Positions 53,995 through 62,697 of a DNA stretch of 64,000 nt are shown here, piece by piece. A model generated the notes under the pieces. The model did no database searches. It was not told the DNA's origin and was given only the letters and a program-made list of their open reading frames with translations. This stretch comes from Pseudomonadota bacterium (lineage in GTDB: Bacteria > Pseudomonadota > Gammaproteobacteria > Burkholderiales > Thiobacteraceae). The position numbers and the translations under genes are program-made. Each line of letters starts with the position of its first letter. Position 1 is the stretch's first letter. The stretch lies in NCBI GenBank assembly GCA_021812385.1, contig JAKANO010000012.1, forward strand, positions 1 through 64,000, given 5' to 3'.

Positions 53995-54306
53995 TTAAAT
54001 TTTCAAACGCTCGACAATGCGACCGTTCACCAAGTGCTCGTCGATGATTTCATCGATATCGTCTTGATCGACATAGGTGTACCACACGCCCTCGGGATAG
54101 ATCGCGATCACCGGGCCTTCATTGCAGCGATCCATGCAGCCGGCGCTGTTGATGCGGCATTGGCCGGGGCCGGCAAGTTTCAGCGCCTTGATCTTTTGCT
54201 TGGCGTAATCGCGCATGGCTTGCGCGCCCTTGTCGGCGCAGCAGGCGCGGCCGTCATCGCGTTGATTGACGCAAAAGAAAACATGGTGTCGATAGAATGG
54301 GGTCAT
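53995..54306 (-). CDS. Thioredoxin-like [2Fe-2S] ferredoxin
   Basis: The protein is 103 aa. Cysteines at 12, 22/23, 57 and 61 (HVFFCVNQRDDGRACC, SAGCMDRCNEGP) match the NuoE-like thioredoxin-fold ferredoxins. It is an electron carrier whose partner is not in the window. It starts the small minus-strand group that continues with the hydrolase and ABC genes. Confidence 0.9.
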   Translation of the reverse strand: MTPFYRHHVFFCVNQRDDGRACCADKGAQAMRDYAKQKIKALKLAGPGQCRINSAGCMDRCNEGPVIAIYPEGVWYTYVDQDDIDEIIDEHLVNGRIVERLKI

Positions 54307-54390
54307 GAACGTGGGTAAAAGCGAAAGCGCGCATTATAGCGCGGGCCATGCTTTGCAAGCCGGGAGAACCTTTTTGCGCTAAAGCCGTCT

Positions 54391-54747
54391 CTAATCCAGC
54401 TTATCGTATTTGGTGTTATGGCCGCGCGATTTTTCCACTGGGTATTTCTGCGCGTTGATTTGGATTTTGTCGAATGCGGCTTGCAGCGGGTCGATTTCCA
54501 GCACATCGGCTAAGCGCGTGAGGTAAATCAGCACATCGGCGATTTCTTGCGCGACCTCGGTGCGGGATTTAGCATCGAGATGCAGGCTTTGTTCCGGCGT
54601 AAGCCATTGAAAGTGCTCCATGAGCTCGGCTGTTTCCACGCTCAGCGCCATGATCAAATTTTTCGGGGTATGAAATTGCTCCCAATCGCGGGCTTTGGCA
54701 AAGTCGCGGATAGCGTCGCGTAATAGCGTTAAATTATCTTGATTCAT
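54391..54747 (-). CDS. MazG-like nucleotide pyrophosphohydrolase
   Basis: The protein is 118 aa, all-alpha NTP pyrophosphatase fold. The metal-binding pattern E-x2-E ... E-x2-D is in SVETAELMEHFQW and EVAQEIADVLIYLTRLAD. Members of this small group (dCTPase/RS21-C6-like) hydrolyse non-canonical or surplus dNTPs. It is divergent from the exopolysaccharide locus. Confidence 0.9.
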   Translation of the reverse strand: MNQDNLTLLRDAIRDFAKARDWEQFHTPKNLIMALSVETAELMEHFQWLTPEQSLHLDAKSRTEVAQEIADVLIYLTRLADVLEIDPLQAAFDKIQINAQKYPVEKSRGHNTKYDKLD

Positions 54748-55076
54748 GTTGCCTATAGATTGGTAGCGTTAGGAGATGACGCATAATATGCCACAAAAGG
54801 GCGCTATATTATGGCGCGCCCGAGTTTGGCGGCGGTGCCTCATCGCAAGTGTCGAACTAATGGCTTTAAAAACGCAAACAGCGCCATTAAACGAGCATAA
54901 TTTTATGATGTAAAACTAAAAACCATTGTGGCTTGGTTTTTGCTAATGTGATTTGAAGATTATGGTTTTTATGGCCGGCCAGCCCAATCAAGCCGCCCGC
55001 AAACAAAAAATGTTTTTATTTAGTGGGTTATATGCCACAATTAAAGTTAGGTATTAAAAATCAATTGGAGGAAATC
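54748..55076. other. Regulatory region between the MazG-like gene and the XrtA exopolysaccharide locus
   Basis: No gene is seen in these 329 nt. The region holds an inverted repeat (CATAATAT 54782-54789 and ATATTATG 54806-54813), an AT-rich part and a sigma54-type promoter. An in-frame GTG at 55023 exists but has no ribosome-binding site and is not taken as the start. Confidence 0.6.
54929..54944 (+). promoter_or_regulatory. Sigma54-type promoter of the XrtA exopolysaccharide locus
   Basis: TGGCTTGGTTTTTGCT fits TGGC-N2-G-N4-TTGCW, with the invariant GG and GC at the required spacing. XrtA/PEP-CTERM loci commonly come with a PrsK/PrsR system whose regulator has a sigma54-interaction domain, which supports the reading. 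Confidence 0.7.
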
Positions 55077-55703
55077 GTGGGAAATCCAAAAATGTTAAAG
55101 ATGAGTGGGTATGTTTTGGTTGTGAGTTTGCTGGCTATGCTGGGCGCGTGTTCCACTGCCTATACCCCGGCGCCGGTAAGCATCGGTAAAGCGCCAAACT
55201 TGCACTACATTATTGGCCCGGGCGACAACTTGAATATACAAGTGTGGCGCAACCCAGAGGTTTCCATCAGCGTGCCAGTGCGTCCGGACGGCAAAATCTC
55301 AACGCCGCTGGTGGAAGACTTAGAAGCGGCCAATAAAACGCCAAGCCAATTGGCGCGCGATATCGAAAAGGCCTTAGCGAAATTCATCCAAGATCCGATT
55401 GTGACCGTCATTGTGACGGGCTTTGTCGGACCCTACGACTCACAGGTGCGGGTCATCGGCCAGGCAGCCAAGCCGCAGGCTTTACAGTACCGCGAGAAAA
55501 TGACATTAATGGATGTGATGATCGCCGTTGGCGGCATTACAGATTTTGCGGCAGGCAACAAAGCCAGCATCGTGCGCACCGTCGATGGCAAGCAGCAGCA
55601 ATTCGGCGTGCGCCTGGAAAGCCTGATTCGGGATGGCGATATCTCCGCGAATGTCGACATCCTGCCGGGCGACGTGTTGATTATTCCCGAAAGCTTTTTT
55701 TAA
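55077..55703 (+). CDS. XrtA-type polysaccharide export lipoprotein (Wza-like)
   Basis: The protein is 208 aa. Signal peptide and lipobox LGAC (Cys25) are followed by a polysaccharide export (Poly_export) domain (YIIGPGDNLNIQVWRNPEVS) and a SLBB-type region (VRVIGQAAKPQALQYREKMTLMDVMIAVGG). It should form part of the outer-membrane export channel. The GTG at 55077 is chosen as start because GGAGG lies 5 nt upstream and it gives a normal signal peptide. First gene of the locus, about 130 nt after the sigma54-type promoter. Confidence 0.92.
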   Translation: MGNPKMLKMSGYVLVVSLLAMLGACSTAYTPAPVSIGKAPNLHYIIGPGDNLNIQVWRNPEVSISVPVRPDGKISTPLVEDLEAANKTPSQLARDIEKALAKFIQDPIVTVIVTGFVGPYDSQVRVIGQAAKPQALQYREKMTLMDVMIAVGGITDFAAGNKASIVRTVDGKQQQFGVRLESLIRDGDISANVDILPGDVLIIPESFF

Positions 55704-55740
55704 ACTTTCTTTTCAACTTTAAACGACGAGTAGCAAAAAT

Positions 55741-57285
55741 ATGCATGAGGTTCTCGATCAGCTGATGTCCATTCTGCGCGGCATTTGGTTGCGGCGCTGG
55801 CAGGCGATTATTGCTGCGTGGTTAATCGCCGTGATTGGCTGGGCGGTTGTTTACTCAATTCCCAAGCGCTACGAGGCCTCGGCGCGCGTCTACATCGATA
55901 CGCAATCCATACTCAAGCCATTGCTGGCGGGTTTGGCGGTCAACACTTCCATCGAGCAGCAAGTGCAGGTGATGACGCGTACCCTATTGAGTCGTCCCAA
56001 TATGGAAAAAGTCGCGCGCATGAGCGATTTGAACCTCCAGGCCAAAACCGCGAAGGACATGGAAGGATTGGTCACTGAATTAATGAATAATGTGAAGCTC
56101 GATGCGGCTGATCGCGGCCAAGAAAATTTGTATCGACTCACCTATCAGAACAGCAATCCAGCCTTGGCCAAAAGCGTCGTGCAGTCGCTGTTAACGATTT
56201 TGGTCGAGGGTAGTTTGGGCAACAAGCGCAAAGATACCGATTCCGCGAAACGCTTCATCGATGATCAAATCAAGGCCTATGAGAAAAAGCTGGCCACGGC
56301 CGAAAATGCGTTGAAGGAGTTCAAGCAAAAGCATCTTGGTTCGATGCCCGGCCAGGGCGGCGATTATTTTGCCAAGCTGAGTGAGGCGCAGAAGAACATA
56401 AATGATGCGACACTCGCTTTGCATGAGGCGGAAACGCGGCGCGATCAGCTGAAGCGCCAGCTTGCGGACGAAGAGCCTGAGATTGCTGATGCCACGCAGT
56501 CCAGCGTTGGGGCAAATCCTGAGTTGGATGATCGCCTGCAGGGCCTGAAGAAAAACCTAGATCAATTGCGCCTGAATTATACCGAGCAACATCCAGACAT
56601 CGTCAGCATCAAGCGCGTGATCGCGCAACTCGAAGCGCAAAAGCGCCAAGAAGCCAAGCTCAAAAAACCCAAGTCGGCCATGGCAACGCAAAATCCGTAC
56701 TATCAGCAATTGAGCTTGTCCTTGGCGGAAGCCGAAGCGCAAGCGGCATCATTGCGTGCGCGGGTCAACGACTACACCGCGCGCTACAATACGTTGCGCC
56801 AGCAAGCCAATATGGTGCCGCAGGTTGAAACCGATTTAGTGCAACTGACGCGCGACTATGAGATAAACAAGGCCAGCTACGACCAATTGGTGACGCGGCG
56901 CGGCTCCGCGCAAATGTCCGAGGACATGGAATCCAAAGGCGATGCGATCGACTTTAAGGTGATTGACCCGCCTTATGTGCCGCCAACCCCATCCTTTCCG
57001 AATCGGCCTCTATTGCTGTCCGCCGTGCTGTTATTGGCGCTGGCGGGGGGCGCGGGTGCCGCATTCCTGATCAGCCAAATTCGTCCCGTACTCGTTGACC
57101 GAGCGGGCATCGCCGACGTGACCGAATATCCGGTGCTGGGTTCGGTGACGATGGTGTGGAACCACGACCAACTCAAAGTGCGGCGCAAGAAACTGATTAC
57201 CTGGGCGGCTTCGGTCGGATCCCTGGTGGGCGCCTATGTCGTCATGGTTGGTATCTCTCTCCTCTTAGCCCGAAGCGGCGCGTAA
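55741..57285 (+). CDS. XrtA-type polysaccharide chain-length determinant (Wzz/GumC-like)
   Basis: The protein is 514 aa. An N-terminal membrane helix (about 22-40) is followed by a Wzz domain (RYEASARVYIDTQSILKPLLAG), a long coiled-coil periplasmic region (about 180-390) and C-terminal membrane helices (about 418-445 and 482-508). It controls chain length and links the export lipoprotein with the cytosolic tyrosine kinase encoded next. It is separated from the export gene by 37 nt. Confidence 0.92.
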   Translation: MHEVLDQLMSILRGIWLRRWQAIIAAWLIAVIGWAVVYSIPKRYEASARVYIDTQSILKPLLAGLAVNTSIEQQVQVMTRTLLSRPNMEKVARMSDLNLQAKTAKDMEGLVTELMNNVKLDAADRGQENLYRLTYQNSNPALAKSVVQSLLTILVEGSLGNKRKDTDSAKRFIDDQIKAYEKKLATAENALKEFKQKHLGSMPGQGGDYFAKLSEAQKNINDATLALHEAETRRDQLKRQLADEEPEIADATQSSVGANPELDDRLQGLKKNLDQLRLNYTEQHPDIVSIKRVIAQLEAQKRQEAKLKKPKSAMATQNPYYQQLSLSLAEAEAQAASLRARVNDYTARYNTLRQQANMVPQVETDLVQLTRDYEINKASYDQLVTRRGSAQMSEDMESKGDAIDFKVIDPPYVPPTPSFPNRPLLLSAVLLLALAGGAGAAFLISQIRPVLVDRAGIADVTEYPVLGSVTMVWNHDQLKVRRKKLITWAASVGSLVGAYVVMVGISLLLARSGA

Positions 57286-57295
57286 AGGGATGCGC

Positions 57296-58204
57296 ATGAG
57301 TATTATTGAAAAAGCCTTGGGTAAGTTGGGCGATCAGTCTAAAGAAGATGTCAGCACGCCGCCGGCTCAAGAGCAAGTAGTACAGATCGAACCTTTAGTA
57401 GTAAAGGCCGAAGCGCAAACGCATGCATCTAGTCCTAGCCCTTCCACGCCGACAACGACTTCGCGTGCGGTGAATTTAGATTTCAAACGCTTGGGTGCGC
57501 GCGGCTTTCTGACGAATGGCGACGAACGCGGAAAGCTTGCGGAAGAGTACCGCATGATTAAGCGCCCCTTGCTGGCCAATGCGTTCGGCCCCAACCCGGT
57601 GCTTAAAGGCAATCTCATCATGGTGACCAGTTCCTTGCCGGGTGAGGGTAAATCCTTTTCGGCTATTAATTTGGCCATCAGCATCGCGATGGAGTTGGAT
57701 CGCACCGTGTTGCTGGTCGATGCCGATGTGGCCAAGCCCAGCCTGCCGAAGTATTTGGGATTCCAGGCCGAGCACGGATTGCTCGATGTGTTGCGGGACG
57801 ATAAGCGCGATTTATCCAGCGTCATCATGCGGACCAATATCGAAAAATTATCGATACTGCCAGCCGGCAAGACCTACGCCCGCGCCACGGAATTGCTGGC
57901 CAGCGACGCCATGGATCGACTGATCGCCGACGTGGCGAATCGTTATTCCGACCGCCTGGTGCTGTTCGATTCCCCACCGATTTTGGCGACCAGCGAAGCC
58001 AGCGTATTGGCATCGCATATGGGCCAAATCGTGATGGTGGTGGAGTCGGAAAAAACGCCTAAATCCGCATTGCGGGAAGCCTTGTCTCGTATCGAAGGCA
58101 CCTGCGATGTGGTGAGCATTGTCCTGAATAAATCCGCAACGCCCACCGCGGGCGACTACTATGGCTACTACGGATATGGCGGGTACGGCAAACAAGCAGA
58201 ATAA
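57296..58204 (+). CDS. XrtA-associated bacterial tyrosine autokinase
   Basis: The protein is 302 aa, of the Wzc/CpsD ATPase type. Walker A SSLPGEGKSFSAINLA has Lys119, Walker A' is LLVDADVAKPS, and Walker B is LVLFDSPPIL. The C terminus is a tyrosine cluster (DYYGYYGYGGYG), the expected autophosphorylation site. The ATG at 57296 is favoured over 57290 because AAAGGG sits at a proper distance only from it. It acts with the chain-length protein in polymer length control. Confidence 0.92.
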   Translation: MSIIEKALGKLGDQSKEDVSTPPAQEQVVQIEPLVVKAEAQTHASSPSPSTPTTTSRAVNLDFKRLGARGFLTNGDERGKLAEEYRMIKRPLLANAFGPNPVLKGNLIMVTSSLPGEGKSFSAINLAISIAMELDRTVLLVDADVAKPSLPKYLGFQAEHGLLDVLRDDKRDLSSVIMRTNIEKLSILPAGKTYARATELLASDAMDRLIADVANRYSDRLVLFDSPPILATSEASVLASHMGQIVMVVESEKTPKSALREALSRIEGTCDVVSIVLNKSATPTAGDYYGYYGYGGYGKQAE

Positions 58205-58216
58205 ACTATCGTTTTC

Positions 58217-59713
58217 ATGAAAAAAAACCAAATCCAAAAAAACGCCAGGAACGCGAAGTATCACCAAGCAATCGGTGCGGCACTATCGATTGTGCTATCA
58301 GGCACGGCTGCGGCTGCGGACTGGAAATTCACGGCAGGTGTTGGCGCAAGCGAGACCTATACGGATAACGTTGGCCTCACCTCGTCGAACAACAAACAGA
58401 GTGATTTCATTACCAGCATTACGCCCACCATCGGCGTGAAGAAAGCAGGTGCGCGCCTCAAGGTAGACGCGCAATATTCGCTGGAAAATTTGTTTTATGC
58501 GCAAGACAGCGCGCGCAACAAGCTGTATCACCATCTCAATGCACATGCCAATGCGGAGCTGTTGGAGCGCGAGCTTTTTCTAGATGCTGCGGCATCCATT
58601 ACGCAGGCCGCGATCTCTCCTTTAGGCGCATCAGGAACGGATAATAGGAATGCGACGAACAATATCACCAATGTCCGTACCTTTAGCCTGTCGCCCTATT
58701 GGTTGCATCGATTTGGCACTACTGCGGCGCTGAATGTGCGCGATACGATATCCAGCATTAATAATGGCGCCAGCTCTATTTCCAATAGCACAAACAATAC
58801 CTTGAGTGCCGGGCTTGCCAGCGGTTCGGCGTTTGGCCGAGTTTCGTGGGGCTTGAATTATTCGCAACAGCACGCGAGTTATCAAGACCGCCCGAATGTA
58901 ACGCTCACGACAACTTCGGCGAGCCTCGGCTATCTGCTAACCCCGCGTATGCGCTTGACCGGCACGGTGGGCAACGAGAGCAACCAGTTTGCCACAGATA
59001 CGGGCACAGCCCCCGGGGGCACCTTCTGGAATACCACTGCGTCATGGTCGCCATCCGTACGCACCTCAATCGACCTGGGCTATGGGCATCATTATTATGG
59101 CAATGCCTGGAATTTTGCCTTTAAAACGCGCGGGCCACATTCCACCTGGACGGCGGATTACAACGAGGGGCTGAATACCTCTAACAACCAGTCTGCATCC
59201 GGGGTTTTGGGCGCTACGAGCACGCAGCTGCCGATCGCATACAATCAAAATATACTGACTAACCAGGTTTTTCTGAGCAAGCGCTTTAACACCGCCTTTA
59301 CCTGGACCAAGGGCAAAAGTGATTTCAGTTTAAGTGCTTTCCATTCGAGGCAGACCACGCAGATCAATGGAAACAGAAGCACGTTATTGACCGTTGGTTC
59401 AAGCACCTTAATCAACCAAAATGATATTTTTCTATCAACCAATGATGTGAATCAAGTTGGTGCAAATGGTTCTTGGAGCTGGAAATTTAATCCGCGCATC
59501 AGCTCCAATGTCTCTCTCGGCGTAATCCGCAGTTCGTATTCGGACTTGAATCGCACCGACACGACATCCACGGTGCAGCTCGGTTTGAATCGCCAGTTTT
59601 CCTCGGATTTGACAGGCAGTGTGTCGTTGCGCCACCAAGCACGCAGCAGCGATCAAAATGCTTCCGACTTTACCGAGAACTCCCTTTCCGGCACCGTTAA
59701 CTACAAATTCTAA
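58217..59713 (+). CDS. PEP-CTERM-system outer-membrane beta-barrel protein (TIGR03016-like)
   Basis: The protein is 498 aa. A long N-terminal signal peptide (cleavage near AAAA-DW, residue 34) is followed by many short alternating beta strands (SETYTDNVGLTSSNNKQSDFITSITPTIGV at the start) and a C-terminal NYKF, as in outer-membrane barrels. It is rich in Ser, Thr and Asn, unlike the surrounding genes. The family occurs only in exosortase exopolysaccharide loci; the role is probably in export at the outer membrane. Confidence 0.88.
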   Translation: MKKNQIQKNARNAKYHQAIGAALSIVLSGTAAAADWKFTAGVGASETYTDNVGLTSSNNKQSDFITSITPTIGVKKAGARLKVDAQYSLENLFYAQDSARNKLYHHLNAHANAELLERELFLDAAASITQAAISPLGASGTDNRNATNNITNVRTFSLSPYWLHRFGTTAALNVRDTISSINNGASSISNSTNNTLSAGLASGSAFGRVSWGLNYSQQHASYQDRPNVTLTTTSASLGYLLTPRMRLTGTVGNESNQFATDTGTAPGGTFWNTTASWSPSVRTSIDLGYGHHYYGNAWNFAFKTRGPHSTWTADYNEGLNTSNNQSASGVLGATSTQLPIAYNQNILTNQVFLSKRFNTAFTWTKGKSDFSLSAFHSRQTTQINGNRSTLLTVGSSTLINQNDIFLSTNDVNQVGANGSWSWKFNPRISSNVSLGVIRSSYSDLNRTDTTSTVQLGLNRQFSSDLTGSVSLRHQARSSDQNASDFTENSLSGTVNYKF

Positions 59714-59724
59714 AGGCTGCAGCG

Positions 59725-60738
59725 ATGTATGAGTCTTTTTATAAGCTGCGCGCCAAACCTTTCGCGCTAAATCCCGATCCCAAGTTTTTCTTCGGCAGCA
59801 AGGGCCACAAGCGCGCCATGGCCTATCTCGAATATGGCTTGTCCCTGGGCGAAGGGTTTATCGTCATCACCGGTGAAATTGGCGCGGGCAAGACCATGCT
59901 GGTGCGCTATCTGTTTAAAAAACTGGAACACGAAAATGTGGTGGCGGCGCAGTTGGTGTCCACGCAACTCGAAGCCGACGATATGTTGCGCGCGGTCAGC
60001 GCTGCGTTTGGTTTGGAACAGGAGGGTCTCAACAAAGCATCCCTGTTGAAAAAGCTCGAAAGCTACTTGCTGTCCATCGTCAAGCAAGGCAAGCGGCCAT
60101 TGCTGGTGGTGGATGAGGCGCAAAATCTGGCGCCGCGCGCGGTGGAAGAGCTGCGCATGCTCTCGAATTTTCATCATGCCGAAAAACCGCTGCTGCAAAG
60201 TTTTCTGCTAGGCCAGCCGGAATTTCGCGTCACCTTGCAAAGCGAGGAAATGCAGCAACTCAAGCAGCGCGTGATCGCCTCTTATCATCTCGGCGCCATG
60301 GACCTTTCCGAGACCCACGCCTATATCCAGCATCGCTTGGATTTGGTCGGCTGGAAAAATGATCCGAGCATCAGCGATAAGGCTTTTGAACGCATCTTCG
60401 AATTCACCGGTGGCATTCCACGTAAAATCAATACGCTGTGCGATCGCCTGTTGTTGTTGGGTTTCCTGTCCGAGAAGCACGAATTCGATCGCGCCGAGGT
60501 GCAAGAAGTAATCGATGACTTGGGGCAAGAAGTGGCTTATAGCAACGCGCCTAGGAATATAAAGCCGGGTATGGTTCAGACAAGTGCCGCTTCAGCTGAC
60601 ATGGAGACTGCCTTGTCAAGCATGGGCGAAAAAATCGAAAGCATGGAACGCACCTTGAATCGCGTGTTGGCCATGATGCGCAAGCTGTTACATGCCGTGG
60701 GCGAGAGCTCGGATAAAGGCAAGAAAAGCCATGAGTAA
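59725..60738 (+). CDS. XrtA-associated AAA ATPase (ExeA/GspA-like)
   Basis: The protein is 337 aa. It begins MYESFYKLRAKPFALNPDPKFF, characteristic of the ExeA-like group; Walker A GEIGAGKT (50-57), Walker B LLVVDEAQNL and the sensor region follow. The C-terminal part has a helical region (about 290-330). In XrtA loci this ATPase is regularly next to the TIGR03016-type barrel. Its stop overlaps the next start by 8 nt (ATGAGTAA). Confidence 0.93.
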   Translation: MYESFYKLRAKPFALNPDPKFFFGSKGHKRAMAYLEYGLSLGEGFIVITGEIGAGKTMLVRYLFKKLEHENVVAAQLVSTQLEADDMLRAVSAAFGLEQEGLNKASLLKKLESYLLSIVKQGKRPLLVVDEAQNLAPRAVEELRMLSNFHHAEKPLLQSFLLGQPEFRVTLQSEEMQQLKQRVIASYHLGAMDLSETHAYIQHRLDLVGWKNDPSISDKAFERIFEFTGGIPRKINTLCDRLLLLGFLSEKHEFDRAEVQEVIDDLGQEVAYSNAPRNIKPGMVQTSAASADMETALSSMGEKIESMERTLNRVLAMMRKLLHAVGESSDKGKKSHE

Positions 60739-61864
60739 GAAAAACATTTTATGCGTGGTTGGCGCGCGTCCCAATTTCATGAAAATCGCGCCGATCATGA
60801 AAGCGCTGCGTGCAGGCCCTGACCCTATTCCCGCGAAGATCGTGCATACCGGCCAGCATTACGATGAAGCCATGAACAAGCAGTTCTTTGCCGATTTGGG
60901 CATACCGCATCCGGACATCAACCTTGAAGTCGGTTCCGGCAGCCATGCGGTGCAGACCGCCGAGGTCATGCGCCGCTTTGAGCCGGTGCTGGATCAAGAA
61001 CAACCCGCCGCGATCTTGGTCGTGGGCGATGTCAACTCCACCATTGCTTGCGCACTGGTCGCGGCGAAAAAAGGCGTTGCGGTGATCCATGTCGAAGCAG
61101 GGTTGCGCAGCTACGATCGCGGCATGCCGGAAGAAATCAACCGCGTCCTGACCGACCAGATTTCCGATTTGCTCTACACCACCGAGCGTGCCGCATTGGC
61201 GAACTTGACGCGTGAAGGCATAGACCCAAAACGTGTGCATTTTGTCGGCAACGTAATGATCGATACCCTGCACCATAATTTGCAACAGGCTATTCCTGCT
61301 GCCGAGACATTGCGTGACGCCGGCGCGGATATTTCGCAGGGTTATGCCTTGTTGACCCTGCATCGACCTTCGAATGTCGATCATGAGGCCAGCCTGCGCG
61401 ACTTGCTGGAAACAATGAATATTGTGAGCGAGCGGCTGCCGGTGGTATTTCCTTTGCACCCGCGCACTAAAAGCCGGATTGAACAATTCGGACTCAACGC
61501 GTTGTTGGCCAAGGGCAGATACTTCATCCTGCCGCCGGTGGGCTATTTGCACATGCTGGGCTTGATGCGCGAGGCTAAGATCGTGCTTACCGATTCCGGC
61601 GGCATTCAAGAAGAAACCACAGCGCTCGGTGTGCCGTGTTTAACTTTGCGCCACAATACCGAACGGCCCATCACCATCGACGAAGGCACCAACCTCATTG
61701 TCGGCCAGTCACGCCAAGCAATTCTTGGCGCGACCCAAGACATTCTGGCCACCGGCGGCAAGGCCGGGCGCATCCCGGAATACTGGGATGGCCATGCCGC
61801 CGAGCGCATCGCGGCGCATCTGAATGCGTGGCTTAAAAATCTTCCGACAACGGAGACGGCGTGA
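60731..61864 (+). CDS. wecB: UDP-N-acetylglucosamine 2-epimerase (non-hydrolyzing)
   Basis: The protein is 377 aa. GARPNFMKIAPIMKAL, HTGQHYDEAMNKQFF, HVEAGLRSYDRGMPEEINR and TDSGGIQEETTALGVPCLTLRHNTERPIT are all diagnostic and intact. It makes UDP-ManNAc from UDP-GlcNAc, so the exported polymer probably contains ManNAc or ManNAcA. The start at 60731 overlaps the ATPase stop; the end overlaps the deacetylase start as GTGA. Confidence 0.96.
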   Translation: MSKKNILCVVGARPNFMKIAPIMKALRAGPDPIPAKIVHTGQHYDEAMNKQFFADLGIPHPDINLEVGSGSHAVQTAEVMRRFEPVLDQEQPAAILVVGDVNSTIACALVAAKKGVAVIHVEAGLRSYDRGMPEEINRVLTDQISDLLYTTERAALANLTREGIDPKRVHFVGNVMIDTLHHNLQQAIPAAETLRDAGADISQGYALLTLHRPSNVDHEASLRDLLETMNIVSERLPVVFPLHPRTKSRIEQFGLNALLAKGRYFILPPVGYLHMLGLMREAKIVLTDSGGIQEETTALGVPCLTLRHNTERPITIDEGTNLIVGQSRQAILGATQDILATGGKAGRIPEYWDGHAAERIAAHLNAWLKNLPTTETA

Positions 61865-62697
61865 TTAAAAACGCCATGACCATCGACGTGGAAGATTACT
61901 TCCAAGTCTCGGCGTTCGCGCCGCATATTGCGCGCAATCAGTGGGACAGCTTGCCATGCCGCGTTGAGCGCAACGTCATGCGCATTATCGAGATGTTGCA
62001 TGTCCACGAATCCAAGGCCACATTTTTTACCCTGGGCTGGATCGCCGAACGCTATCCGCATTTAGTGCGTGAAATCGTCGCCAATGGGCATGAATTAGCG
62101 AGCCATGGCTATGGACATTTGCGCGCCAGCGATCAAAGCGAAACGGAGTTTCGCACCGATGTGACGCATGCGAAAAAAATGCTGGAAGATATTTCCGGCG
62201 TCGCCGTCAACGGCTATCGCGCGCCGAGCTTTTCCATTGGCCACAAAAATATGTGGGCCTTGGATGTGCTGAATGATGCCGGCTATTTATACAGCTCCAG
62301 CATTTATCCGGTGAAGCACGATCACTACGGCATGCCGGATGCGCCGCGCTTCAAGTTTCAGCCGCGCCCACATGGTTTGTTGGAGTTGCCGCCGACCACT
62401 ATGCAAATGCTGGGGCGCAATTTCCCGGCTTCGGGCGGCGGCTATTTCCGCTTGCTGCCGTATTCGCTGTCGGCATGGATGATGCGGCGCGTCAATCAGC
62501 GCGACGGCGAACCCGGTATATTTTATTTTCATCCGTGGGAAATTGATCCCGAACAACCGCGCCAGCGCGGTGTCGGCATGAAAACCCGCTTTCGCCACTA
62601 TGTAAATTTATCGCGCATGCAAGGACGGTTGGAGCGCTTGCTGCGAGATTTTCAATGGGGCCGCATGGATCACATTTTCTTGGATCGGCGTGGATGA
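61861..62697 (+). CDS. XrtA-associated polysaccharide deacetylase (DUF3473)
   Basis: The protein is 278 aa. NodB-type motifs are MTIDVEDYFQ (catalytic and metal Asp), HELASHGYGHL (metal His) and NGYRAPSFS; the C-terminal FYFHPWEIDPEQPR segment belongs to the DUF3473 extension. There is no signal peptide, so it acts in the cytosol, unlike the exported deacetylase at 19-20 kb. The start is GTG at 61861, overlapping the wecB stop; an ATG at 61876 is an alternative. Confidence 0.94.
   Translation: MIKNAMTIDVEDYFQVSAFAPHIARNQWDSLPCRVERNVMRIIEMLHVHESKATFFTLGWIAERYPHLVREIVANGHELASHGYGHLRASDQSETEFRTDVTHAKKMLEDISGVAVNGYRAPSFSIGHKNMWALDVLNDAGYLYSSSIYPVKHDHYGMPDAPRFKFQPRPHGLLELPPTTMQMLGRNFPASGGGYFRLLPYSLSAWMMRRVNQRDGEPGIFYFHPWEIDPEQPRQRGVGMKTRFRHYVNLSRMQGRLERLLRDFQWGRMDHIFLDRRG

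Noticed and set aside
54929-54944. Sigma70 reading of the exopolysaccharide promoter region
   Set aside because: No -35/-10 pair of comparable quality was found near the first gene; the sigma54 match is better and agrees with known control of such loci.
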